64,000 bases of DNA from Prolixibacter sp. NT017. GTDB taxonomy: Bacteria; Bacteroidota; Bacteroidia; Bacteroidales; Prolixibacteraceae. Under the pieces are notes generated by a model. It was not told where the DNA came from, did not search any database, and worked only from the letters and a program-made list of their open reading frames with translations. The translations under genes were made by a program, and so were the position numbers. The stretch covers positions 2,356,001 through 2,420,000 of the forward strand of contig NZ_BLAV01000001.1 of NCBI RefSeq assembly GCF_009617875.1, in the 5' to 3' direction. Position 1 is the stretch's first letter; the number at the start of each line of letters is the position of its first letter. Of the stretch, positions 38,030 to 46,110 are shown piece by piece.

Positions 38030-39442
38030 TTATTTTTCCACATTTTGAACAATACTCCCATTTCCGGGATTGTCAATCGCTCCCTGGGGAAAAGGCATAG
38101 TCCACATGTGAGAATCGGGCGACAAAGTCAAGGTTTCTCCATCAACCACTTTCGACAGTGTTGTGGTATAAGTCCCTTCTTGGTTCAAACGTCGGATATC
38201 ACAAAAGGGGATGAGTGTGAGAATTAATTCATTCCGTTTTGTTTGAATGATATTTGCCATCGCTTCTGCCTCACTTGTGGCCGTTAGGTCGGCATAATAT
38301 TCCGGCAAAATACGGGTTTTCCGGACTGTGTTCAACGCAGCCATTGCCCCCTCGATATCGCCGGCTCGGGCCAGGCATTCGGCTTTGATCAGATAGACCT
38401 CGACAGTAGTAATTCCGCCATAGTTGAAGTATCCCTGCAAAGTTCCGTAATAGTAGGTATCGGTCCCAACTGTACGCAATTTCCAGCGTGAAAGAAAACG
38501 TGCATCACCTTGTTCAAACGTGGCTGCACGCTCGGTTGTAAGTGATTTTTCTGAAGAGGAATAGTACGTGCTCCCATGACGAAAAGAATAGTTTTCGACA
38601 TAATCGTACCCCATCGGTGATGCAGTGCGAATATATGATTCAGGATTTGTAATCTGATCCTTATTTTCCTCATAATAAGTTGTCCAGTCGTAAAGTTCAT
38701 CGTTCTCGCCTAGCGCTTTATTGGCAAATTCCAATGCTTTGTTGTAATTATTCATTTGCAAATACACCCGGGCATAAAATGCGTAAGCAGTACCGAGGTT
38801 CGGGTGTAAAGCAGTAGCGGCTACTTTGGGCAGGTAAGGAAGTGCTTCCTCCATATCTTTCAGGATAAAATCGTACATCTCCTGGATCGACACCTGGGTA
38901 TAAGGGGCATTGACATCAGCACTGGTGATCAATGGTACCGATAATTTATTGGATGCGGTTGCCGCATCATAAGTGTCAGCATAATAATTTGCCAAATTGA
39001 AATAGGTCATAGCACGAAGAACCTTTGCCTGGGCCCAAACCTCTTGTTTCTCAATTTCCGTCGCTTCGGTTGAAGTTAATGCATTTGAAATGATTAAGTT
39101 GAATGAATTAATAGCTGAGTAACTAGCATAATAAGTTGTTTCATCTGAGTTGTTTAAGGCAACACGGTCAGCTGCTTCGTCCCAAAAATAATTTGCTTTA
39201 TACAGCGGATAGTAAGACCAGGAAGAAGAAGATACCCACTGGTCGTTCAACAGGATTAGAGCTTGAGTTACATCAACCCGATGATTCCCGTATTCATAAC
39301 GAATCATCGCTTCAAAGTCGGCCAAGGTTTCAGGAATTTTTTCTCCCTTAGGGATTACTCCTAAATAGTCGTCACATGCTGTGAATCCTAAAGTTAGGAG
39401 CAAAGCGCTCAGCAAGGTTATTTTATGAAATATCTTTATCAT
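38030..39442 (-). CDS. SusD/RagB-family surface lipoprotein (locus D)
   Basis: This 470-residue SusD-like protein has a lipoprotein signal (GFTAC, Cys23, then DDYLGVIPKG). Helical repeats include AQAKVLRAMTYFNLANYYAD and AYFYARVYLQMNNYNKALEFA-like TPR units. The C-terminal part carries the family segment RNELILTLIPFCDIRRLNQE. It differs from the other two SusDs here in lacking the EARRRTD signature and in being shorter. No glycosidase accompanies it, so its ligand may be a peptide or thiol compound rather than a glycan. This is inferred from context only. It starts 18 bases after the susC stop. Confidence 0.92.
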   Translation of the reverse strand: MIKIFHKITLLSALLLTLGFTACDDYLGVIPKGEKIPETLADFEAMIRYEYGNHRVDVTQALILLNDQWVSSSSWSYYPLYKANYFWDEAADRVALNNSDETTYYASYSAINSFNLIISNALTSTEATEIEKQEVWAQAKVLRAMTYFNLANYYADTYDAATASNKLSVPLITSADVNAPYTQVSIQEMYDFILKDMEEALPYLPKVAATALHPNLGTAYAFYARVYLQMNNYNKALEFANKALGENDELYDWTTYYEENKDQITNPESYIRTASPMGYDYVENYSFRHGSTYYSSSEKSLTTERAATFEQGDARFLSRWKLRTVGTDTYYYGTLQGYFNYGGITTVEVYLIKAECLARAGDIEGAMAALNTVRKTRILPEYYADLTATSEAEAMANIIQTKRNELILTLIPFCDIRRLNQEGTYTTTLSKVVDGETLTLSPDSHMWTMPFPQGAIDNPGNGSIVQNVEK

Positions 39443-39460
39443 GATTAATTCAATTTAGGG

Positions 39461-42400
39461 TTAAAAATTTACGTTGACACCCAACACGTAATTTGGCGAA
39501 CTGTATCCACCAAGCATATATTTGGCATCCTTACTTTTCGCGAGCGTGAATACATTTTCCACATTGAAATTCAGACGAACACTCTGTAATTTCAATTTTG
39601 TCAGTAAGCTTTCCGGAATATGGTATGCTAGTGAAACATTGCTCAAACGAACGTTTGACGCATCCAAAATATTCACACTGGAATACGAATAGATGGAGTA
39701 CAATGCATAGCTAAAATCGCTATCATATTCGAAAACGGTGCGTGGAACATCGGTTGTCAACTCATCGCCAGGTTGCTGCCAACGTTCATTAATCCGATTA
39801 TTCCCAACAGAAATATTGGTAATGTATCCACCGGCTGCACTGCTGTAACTATTATTCAACATTGGCAAGTAGGTGTTGCGGATTTTGTGCCCCAACTGAT
39901 AAATGAACAATGCCGATAAATCGAAATTCTTGTAGCGAAACGATGTGCTAAACGACCCGCTGTGCTTTGGTACAGTGGTTCCCAAATTTTTAATCGACTC
40001 CAAATCGGAAGGTTGATTCGTAACTGCGTTGCCTTCACTATCATAAACCTGTGGCAGCCCGGTTTCGCTCAAACCTGCCCACTCATATCCGTAAATTGAA
40101 TTATATGGCGTTCCGATTCTTGGGAACTCACTTGGATAATCCAGTTGGAGGAAATAAACAGGGGCTTCTACATTCACATAAGTAACTTTGTTCTTATTAT
40201 AACCATATCGAATCGTTGCGTTCCATCCAAAATCTCGGGTCCGAATGATTTCCCCGTTAAGCGTAACCTCAACCCCTCGATTTTGCATTTCACCATTATT
40301 AATGGTGTAGGTTGAATATCCCCAACCTTCGGTTGGAACGCCCTGGGTATTCGCTAGTAAATCGGAACCTTTTTTGTTATAGAATTCAATCGTCCCCGAA
40401 AGTCGCTGTTTCATTACTGCAAAATCAACTCCGATATTTGTTGTAGCAGTTTTTTCCCAAGACAACTGCGGATTCGGACGACTTCTTACATAACCATATA
40501 TGCCCCCTACTGTTGAGCTGGGAAAATAGCTTGCAGTCATGTAAGGCGCGGAATTTTTGGCAATATTGCCACCAATTCCATACGAAAAACGCAGCTTTAG
40601 CATATCGACAGAGGAAACATGAAAGAAATTTTCCTTAAAAATATTCCAGGCAGCTCCAACCGACCAGGTTGGCTTATTTTGATATTTGTTGTCGGTACCC
40701 CACAGATTCGAACGGTCCCAACGCAAACTACCGGTTGCTGTATATTTCCCGTCATAAGTATATCCGGCATTTCCGTAAATGGAAACAAATCGATTTACCA
40801 ATTCGCGTATTACGGCAAAATCGCTGTAATTCATGTTAGTCCCCCCTAAAATTGAACCAGTCAAACTAGTCAGCGTATTTTGGTCAACCGGAGTGAAACT
40901 CAAAATTTCCGGATCATAATTATACAAGGTATTGCCCCGATATTCCAGTTTCGAATTTCTGGTTTCTGTTCCAGCGATCACCGTCAAATCGTGTTTGTTT
41001 GCGAAAGTTTTGTTGAAGTCCAACTGTTGCCTGAAATTGTAGGCATTGGAGTACTGCTGAACTTCGTTGTAAATATCCCCGTAAGGCAGATTGTAAACTA
41101 ATGTCCCGGAATTTAAAGATGCCATTTGATTAACCAGGTTTCGAACAGCGTACGACTCTTTATTCTTCAGCTGGTTCGTCCGATCAACCCCGTACTCGTA
41201 CTGAAACATGGCAGTATACTTTAACCAATCGGTAAGCTTGATATTCAATTTTGCATAACTGCGGTTGGAGAAATTTTTACTTTTCCGCAAATTCATTCCC
41301 AATTCATCCAACGGTTTAATATCCATATTGTACAAACCATATGTGTTAATGGCATCAATCGTTGATTCGCTCAAACGGGATTCAGCAGTCGAGACAAAAG
41401 GATTGCCGGAATCGTTAACCAAACGATTATATGGTTGATAAACAAAACCCGGATTCAGTGGGTCGTAGGTTTGAGTTTTGCCGTTTCGATAATTAAAATA
41501 ATGCCCAAAATCTACCGTCAACCATTTCGTAACCTCGGTGGTGTTCCGTAAATCAATACCGACGGATTCATCATTCGAATAGATATCCTCGTACTTGTTG
41601 TTCTTATAGGTTACCGATGCCATGAAATTATTCTGTTCCGTAGCCTTACCCAGGCTAACGTTGTATTGTTGGAAGAATCTGTTTCGTTTGGCATATTTTT
41701 CAACATCCTTATAATACTGGTAGCCCATGCCTTTAAAAGCATTGAGCTGACTGTTCATTTCAGCCTGGGATTGGTTTCCAGCATAATAATTCAAAATTGA
41801 TTGCATGCCCCGACTTGTAAATACAGCATTGGAAAGTAGCGATTGGGCATAAGACGCGGCACTTCCATCAGTGGCCTGCAACTGCGGATTGCCTGCCGCC
41901 CATTCTTTTTCAAGCTCAACTATATCGCTGGCATCTGTGAGGGTTGTGGTATAGTAATGATAAGGAGATATAGTAAGGCTCGAAGAAAAACTCACATTCG
42001 TTTTTCCTTTTTTTGCTTTCCTGGTCATAATTACAACCACTCCATTAGCCGCACGGGCACCATAAATTGAAGTTGCGGCGGCATCTTTAAGTACTGTTAT
42101 GCTTTCAATATCTTCCAGGTTTAGATTAGGAAGGTTTTCAACCAAAGTTCCATTCGATGTGTAACGCGTATTTTCAACAGGAAAACCATCAATCACGTAC
42201 AAAGGGGTTGTCAGTCCTTGCATTGAAGTTACTCCCCTGATCAGTCCATTATTATATCCGGCAATCTCTCCTTCCAACACCGTGCCCAGATTGCTTAAAC
42301 GTTTTTGTTCGATTTCGTCGCTTTTCAGTTTGACAAAGGAACCTGTTGCACGTTCTCTCGATATTGTCTGGTAACCAGTTACCATAACCTCATCTAAACC

Positions 42401-43048
42401 AGCTACATCCCGCATTAAAACCACATCGAAATTGGTTTTATTACCGATTGCAATTTCTTTTTTCAGATATCCAACGCTTGACACAACCAATGTTGAGTAA
42501 TCACCTTCTTTGGCCTCAAATTCAAATCTACCCATTTCGTTAGTGGCCGTACCCATATTCGTATTTTTGATTACCACCGCCGCAAAAGGAATGGGGTTGC
42601 CCTCGATATCCCTTACATTACCCGAAAATTTAATTCTTTTCTGCTCATCCGGTTCACTGTTATTGTTTGATTTGTTTTTCCCGGGAGCAGGTGTAATAAC
42701 CACTACATTATTGACAATTTTGTAGCTTAGGTCGTAGTTTTTTAAAACTTTATCCAGAATTTGTTCAACGGTAAGGTTTTTAAAATTTGCGGTAATATTC
42801 TTCACGACTGCCACTTCTTCATCATTATAGATAAATTGGAAATCGCTTTGAGCGCTGAGCTTCTCAAATACTTCTGCAAGTGTGGTATTATGCACTTCTA
42901 CAGACAATTTTGTACTCTGCGAATACACCGATGCCATAGTGGTAACGGAGAAAAGTAGCGTCATAATTGCTGTTAACTTCATAAATAAAAACAGCCTTTT
43001 AACCCCTGAAATATATTCCAGAAGGCTGATTACACATCGTTTTTTCAT
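39461..43048 (-). CDS. SusC-family TonB-dependent transporter with STN domain (locus D)
   Basis: This large 1195-residue transporter has a signal region to about residue 44 (MASVYSQ), then an STN domain (about 46-120, LSVEVHNTTLAEVFEKLSAQ). A carboxypeptidase-regulatory-like domain follows (GNVRDIEGNPIPFAAVVIKN), then the plug (VMVTGYQTISRERATGSFVK, and TPLYVIDGFPV) and the barrel, ending YVLGVNVNF. The STN domain couples it to the FecR encoded upstream. It is longer than the SusC of loci A and B, mainly in the barrel loops. Similar STN-SusC/SusD/TlpA groups without carbohydrate enzymes occur in Bacteroidota and may import peptides or other nutrients. The actual substrate is unknown. Confidence 0.95.
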   Translation of the reverse strand: MKKRCVISLLEYISGVKRLFLFMKLTAIMTLLFSVTTMASVYSQSTKLSVEVHNTTLAEVFEKLSAQSDFQFIYNDEEVAVVKNITANFKNLTVEQILDKVLKNYDLSYKIVNNVVVITPAPGKNKSNNNSEPDEQKRIKFSGNVRDIEGNPIPFAAVVIKNTNMGTATNEMGRFEFEAKEGDYSTLVVSSVGYLKKEIAIGNKTNFDVVLMRDVAGLDEVMVTGYQTISRERATGSFVKLKSDEIEQKRLSNLGTVLEGEIAGYNNGLIRGVTSMQGLTTPLYVIDGFPVENTRYTSNGTLVENLPNLNLEDIESITVLKDAAATSIYGARAANGVVVIMTRKAKKGKTNVSFSSSLTISPYHYYTTTLTDASDIVELEKEWAAGNPQLQATDGSAASYAQSLLSNAVFTSRGMQSILNYYAGNQSQAEMNSQLNAFKGMGYQYYKDVEKYAKRNRFFQQYNVSLGKATEQNNFMASVTYKNNKYEDIYSNDESVGIDLRNTTEVTKWLTVDFGHYFNYRNGKTQTYDPLNPGFVYQPYNRLVNDSGNPFVSTAESRLSESTIDAINTYGLYNMDIKPLDELGMNLRKSKNFSNRSYAKLNIKLTDWLKYTAMFQYEYGVDRTNQLKNKESYAVRNLVNQMASLNSGTLVYNLPYGDIYNEVQQYSNAYNFRQQLDFNKTFANKHDLTVIAGTETRNSKLEYRGNTLYNYDPEILSFTPVDQNTLTSLTGSILGGTNMNYSDFAVIRELVNRFVSIYGNAGYTYDGKYTATGSLRWDRSNLWGTDNKYQNKPTWSVGAAWNIFKENFFHVSSVDMLKLRFSYGIGGNIAKNSAPYMTASYFPSSTVGGIYGYVRSRPNPQLSWEKTATTNIGVDFAVMKQRLSGTIEFYNKKGSDLLANTQGVPTEGWGYSTYTINNGEMQNRGVEVTLNGEIIRTRDFGWNATIRYGYNKNKVTYVNVEAPVYFLQLDYPSEFPRIGTPYNSIYGYEWAGLSETGLPQVYDSEGNAVTNQPSDLESIKNLGTTVPKHSGSFSTSFRYKNFDLSALFIYQLGHKIRNTYLPMLNNSYSSAAGGYITNISVGNNRINERWQQPGDELTTDVPRTVFEYDSDFSYALYSIYSYSSVNILDASNVRLSNVSLAYHIPESLLTKLKLQSVRLNFNVENVFTLAKSKDAKYMLGGYSSPNYVLGVNVNF

Positions 43049-43101
43049 AAATTTGTGATGTTTTTACAATTTGTATTAGAAAATCTAATGCATTTATTTA
43101 G

Positions 43102-43125
43102 CGGGAAATGCTGACACATTTCCCG
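43102..43125 (-). promoter_or_regulatory. Conserved hairpin between fecR and susC (locus D)
   Basis: CGGGAAATG and CATTTCCCG form a perfect 9-bp stem with a 6-nt loop, 53 bases before the susC start at 43048. Stem sequence and position closely match the hairpin at 17136-17158 in locus B. Confidence 0.65.
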
Positions 43126-43149
43126 TTTCTCTTGATTAGAATTATATGT

Positions 43150-44307
43150 TTATTTCTTCTTAACGACTACTATTTTATTACCTGAAATCTTAAAGTCGAC
43201 ATCAGTTGTCATACCAATCATGTCAAGATGAGGCGTGATGTCTTCATATCGCTTTAGGTTTCCGGTAAAACGGCGATTTCGCAAATCGTCTGATTCGAAG
43301 GTGACTTTCACATCGTACCAGCGTTCAAAGGTTCTCATTATTTCCTCAAGTGTCATGCTCCTGAATGCAAATACCCCATCTTTCCATGCAGTGAAAAGCC
43401 TGGTGTCCACATGCTTAACTATTACCTTGGAGTGATCTTCAGACACCACTCCCTGCTCGTTGGGCGTCAGAACAACATCTTGTGAGGCATCGGTATGGAT
43501 ACTGACCTTTCCTTCAACTAAAGTCGTTTCAATTTTGTCATACGCTTTTATGTTAAAAGAAGTGCCAAGGACTGTCACCGAGATCCCCTTTACATCAACC
43601 ACAAAAGGAAAATTTTTATTTTTCGCGACCTCCAGGTATGCTTCTCCCTTTAATGAAATCTCGCGTGTTTTACCCGAAAATCGCATCGGAAAAGTAAGCT
43701 CTGAATCAGAATTAAGCCAAACCCTTGTTCCATCTGATAAAACTAAATGATATTCACCACCTCTCGGGATACGAATCGTATTCATCATTTCAGTTTCAGG
43801 TTTTGCATTGCGGTAATCGACAACTTCATCCCTTTTCTGAATTTTAGTTCCCGCAGCCAGTATGGCTGCAGAATCGCCAATTTCTTCCAGATTAACAATG
43901 CGACCATCTCCCAATTCGAGTATCGCCTTTGGTTTTCCTGGCTGTATCGAGGAATTATCGGCAATCTTTGATTCCATTGCATTCTTTTGATTCAGCTTCA
44001 GGTAGGAAACGGTTAGTGTAACCATCATCAGAAACACAGCTGCGTACCTAAGATATAATTTTATGTTGAATGATTTTCGTTTCCTGAGTTGAGATTGAAT
44101 GACTCCCCATGCTATTTCGTTATCAACTCTGTCAGAAAAACGGACTCTTCGTGCATTTTTAAGGAAAATCAGGTATTCTGAAAAGATTTTCTTATTGTCA
44201 GCATCTTCTTCCATCCATGCTTTCAAAACATGGTATTCCTCTTCAGCAATGTCTCCCTCGCTGTATTTAGTTATCAACAGATAAATATTTGAATCTGGTC
44301 GAACCAT
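43150..44307 (-). CDS. FecR-family anti-sigma factor (locus D)
   Basis: This 385-residue regulator has a cytoplasmic N-terminal part (about 1-85, ITKYSEGDIAEEEYHVLKAW) that binds the sigma factor. A single membrane helix lies near 87-104 (AAVFLMMVTLTVSYL). The periplasmic FecR domain follows (RIPRGGEYHLVLSDGTRVWL, then REISLGEAYLEVAKNKNFPF-like and VTVLGTSFNIKAY). The C-terminal DUF4974 region (SMTLEEIMRTFERWYDVKV) contacts the STN domain of SusC. An inserted stretch before the FecR core (LELGDGRIVNLEEIGDSAAI) is typical of the longer Bacteroidota members. It is separated from the sigma gene by 465 bases, so it probably has its own promoter. Confidence 0.93.
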   Translation of the reverse strand: MVRPDSNIYLLITKYSEGDIAEEEYHVLKAWMEEDADNKKIFSEYLIFLKNARRVRFSDRVDNEIAWGVIQSQLRKRKSFNIKLYLRYAAVFLMMVTLTVSYLKLNQKNAMESKIADNSSIQPGKPKAILELGDGRIVNLEEIGDSAAILAAGTKIQKRDEVVDYRNAKPETEMMNTIRIPRGGEYHLVLSDGTRVWLNSDSELTFPMRFSGKTREISLKGEAYLEVAKNKNFPFVVDVKGISVTVLGTSFNIKAYDKIETTLVEGKVSIHTDASQDVVLTPNEQGVVSEDHSKVIVKHVDTRLFTAWKDGVFAFRSMTLEEIMRTFERWYDVKVTFESDDLRNRRFTGNLKRYEDITPHLDMIGMTTDVDFKISGNKIVVVKKK

Positions 44308-44772
44308 CTTTATGCGTTTTTAATAGGGATGCAACATTTTTGTAATTGGGTGACAAAAACATGACTTTTTTTAGATGAAATTTGAATTTTTATTCCGTGG
44401 AACAAGAATTGTGGGAATATGGCGGACTGCAACTTGATATTCAAACTAATCCTGGTTACAGAGTATATCGGGACAAATGAGTTCAATACTCCGATGCTTG
44501 CATCGATTCGAAAGATAATTCAATAGATGTCTCGACAGCATTATTGCAAAGTAGTTCATTTCAAATTAGAACCATTAAACCAGTCGACGTTACACAATGT
44601 AAGTTATTTGAAAATTAATTATCTTAAATGCAGGTATCTCCCCTGGGCAAATTAGTTGTATGGCTTAATTTAGGGCAAGTCCCAGGAAGATTAGCAACTT
44701 CCAACAAAAGAAGGAAACAATTATGCAGTAGGCTCGCAGACCTTTTTTACTAATTAGCATAATCATTTTTTC
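44308..44772. other. Unusually long gap between sigma and fecR genes
   Basis: 465 bases with no recognisable gene. Features seen are an inverted repeat close to the fecR start (44337-44359) and a dyad CGATGCTTGCATCG at 44492-44505. It could hold a sigma-dependent promoter for fecR-susC. Confidence 0.45.
44337..44359. promoter_or_regulatory. Inverted repeat just upstream of fecR
   Basis: TTTTTGT (44337-44343) and ACAAAAA (44353-44359) are perfect 7-bp arms with a 9-nt spacer, about 30 bases from the fecR start. It could be an operator or 5'-leader hairpin; the function is not known. Confidence 0.3.
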
Positions 44773-45321
44773 TTAAGAGAACAAAAAGATAAGAATATGG
44801 AGAAATTCTCTTAATTTAGATAAAGATCTTGAATATTGCGTCTTTACAGTATTCACAGATATACCATACAACTCTGCCACATCGCTGTATTTCATACCCT
44901 TGAAGACAATTGCTTCGAAAATTTCTCTTCCTTTTGGTGGCAGTTGTTCAATTTGTTTTAAAAGACGATCCTTTAGTTCGGTTAGTTCATCCTCCGGTAA
45001 CTCGTCTTCTGTAAGCTTCTGAACATGATTATCAATTTCTTCAAACCTAAATTTGGTTTCTTTCCTGATAAAGTACAGCGCATTATTTCTAACTGCCCCG
45101 AATAAATAGGCCTTTATGTTGGAATGAATGTTACTATAGCTACGGGAGTTCCATAAATTAATAAAGGTATCCTGAACAATATCCTCAGCTTGTTCTATGG
45201 AATCAACAAACTTCAAGGCAAACATACACAGGGGCTTGTAATACATATCAAATAACTCACGAAGACTATTTTCGTCTCCTTTCCTTAAATTAGCGATGAT
45301 TCTCTGTTCAAAATCTACCAT
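44773..45321 (-). CDS. ECF-type RNA polymerase sigma factor (locus D)
   Basis: From the ATG at 45321 this is a 182-residue ECF sigma factor. The frame is open to another ATG at 45372, but those 17 extra residues do not fit the family start (VDFEQRIIANLRKGDENSLR). Region 2 is seen in ELFDMYYKPLCMFALKFV and AEDIVQDTFINLWNSRSY. Region 4 follows with LPPKGREIFEAIVFKGMKYS and LYGISVNTVKTQYSRSLSKL. It should be held inactive by the FecR encoded downstream and released when the locus D SusC takes up its substrate, inducing susC, susD and the thiol genes behind them. Confidence 0.93.
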   Translation of the reverse strand: MVDFEQRIIANLRKGDENSLRELFDMYYKPLCMFALKFVDSIEQAEDIVQDTFINLWNSRSYSNIHSNIKAYLFGAVRNNALYFIRKETKFRFEEIDNHVQKLTEDELPEDELTELKDRLLKQIEQLPPKGREIFEAIVFKGMKYSDVAELYGISVNTVKTQYSRSLSKLREFLHILIFLFS

Positions 45322-45459
45322 ATTGCCCTCTGAGTCATACAAATGTACAGGAATTGACCAATTTCCCACCATTTGTCATAGAACAACGCTAAAATATAAA
45401 ATTCTACCGTGTTCTTCGGAAAAGTGGCTTTATTGACTCATCATAAACTATTTTTGCGT

Positions 45460-45597
45460 TTACTTTTTTTTAAAATTCATCCGGAAATTCTCGTTCAACC
45501 ACTTCTTCAATTCTTTTGCTGTTTCTATGTCTACAGCTGTTTTCAGTTTTTCGCTTTGTTGGTCGTCACCCCTCATCAAATTAACAAAATATTTCAC
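45460..45597 (-). CDS. Possible small protein of 38-45 residues, doubtful
   Basis: A short frame with GTG at 45597 or ATG at 45576 encodes a charged, helical-looking peptide (LKTAVDIETAKELKKWLNEN, ending FRMNFKKK). Its composition is protein-like, but it lacks known motifs and I do not recognise it. It may be a real small protein, a gene remnant or chance. Confidence 0.25.
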   Translation of the reverse strand: MKYFVNLMRGDDQQSEKLKTAVDIETAKELKKWLNENFRMNFKKK

Positions 45598-45728
45598 CGG
45601 ATCTACCTAACTAACAAAGACACGATATGCCTTTTCTGTTGTAAAAAAAATTGCGTTTTTGCTCTCCCTGTTTTAAGATGAGCTTCTCACAACAACGAAA
45701 ACTTTATCTCGCTGGGTTTTCTTCCTCA

Positions 45729-45860
45729 TCTCACGAGGGAAAGTTCTTCAACTTTGTCAGGAAACTTCTTCAACTTTTCACAGAAACTTCTTCAACTTTC
45801 CACAGAAAGTTCTTCATCTCCGTCAGGATAGTTCTTCATCTTTCCGCACAAAGTTCTTCA
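45729..45860. repeat. Six-unit 22-bp tandem repeat
   Basis: Six units of exactly 22 bases start at 45729, 45751, 45773, 45795, 45817 and 45839. Each ends in GTTCTTCA or CTTCTTCA; the first half of each unit is more variable. The first unit with its flank (45726-45750) is identical to 32949-32973. Adjacent units leave no spacer. Confidence 0.9.
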
Positions 45861-45872
45861 TCTTTCGGAGAT

Positions 45873-45886
45873 GAGAAACGCTTCTC
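45873..45886. repeat. Small hairpin at the end of the 22-bp array
   Basis: GAGAA and TTCTC enclose ACGC. It corresponds in position to the hairpin that follows the shared module in island I. Confidence 0.45.
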
Positions 45887-45922
45887 GTTTGAAGGGGCCA
45901 CAATGACTGGCTCCGCCAGGAT

Positions 45923-45949
45923 AAAACGACCGGTTCTCTGTCGTTTTTC
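45923..45949. terminator. Bidirectional terminator-like hairpin
   Basis: AAAACGAC (45923-45930) and GTCGTTTT (45940-45947) form an 8-bp stem with a 9-nt loop. T residues at the stem ends on both strands fit termination of the HTCS transcript from the right. Confidence 0.45.
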
Positions 45950-46110
45950 CACACCTGACAACCTCGGTAGACCTGTCAGCGTGAAAGACAATCATTGGCC
46001 AGGGTTTTTATCTACTCACCCCATACGGACTTTGCTGTACCTAAAATGGGATGACAGTCAGTTTCTGGTTTCATTCCGTTTTTGCCTGTCATAAAAAGTG
46101 AAGCGTACAT

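Larger units (their letters stand above)
45322..46110. other. Intergenic repeat island II
   Basis: About 790 bases between the sigma gene of locus D and the end of the HTCS gene. It contains a possible small minus-strand reading frame (45460-45597), a six-unit 22-bp array (45729-45860), a short hairpin (45873-45886) and a bidirectional terminator-like hairpin (45923-45947). It shares a 25-nt module with island I. Confidence 0.65.

Noticed and set aside
45729..45860. CRISPR array
   Set aside because: The 22-bp units are directly contiguous, diverge from one another, and leave no spacers. No cas gene is present; the same reasoning applies to 32725-32862.
45651..46094. 147-codon plus-strand frame through repeat island II
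   Set aside because: Its sequence is just the translation of the 22-bp repeats and flanks; a 22-bp unit shifts frame each copy and gives low-complexity Ser/Phe runs.
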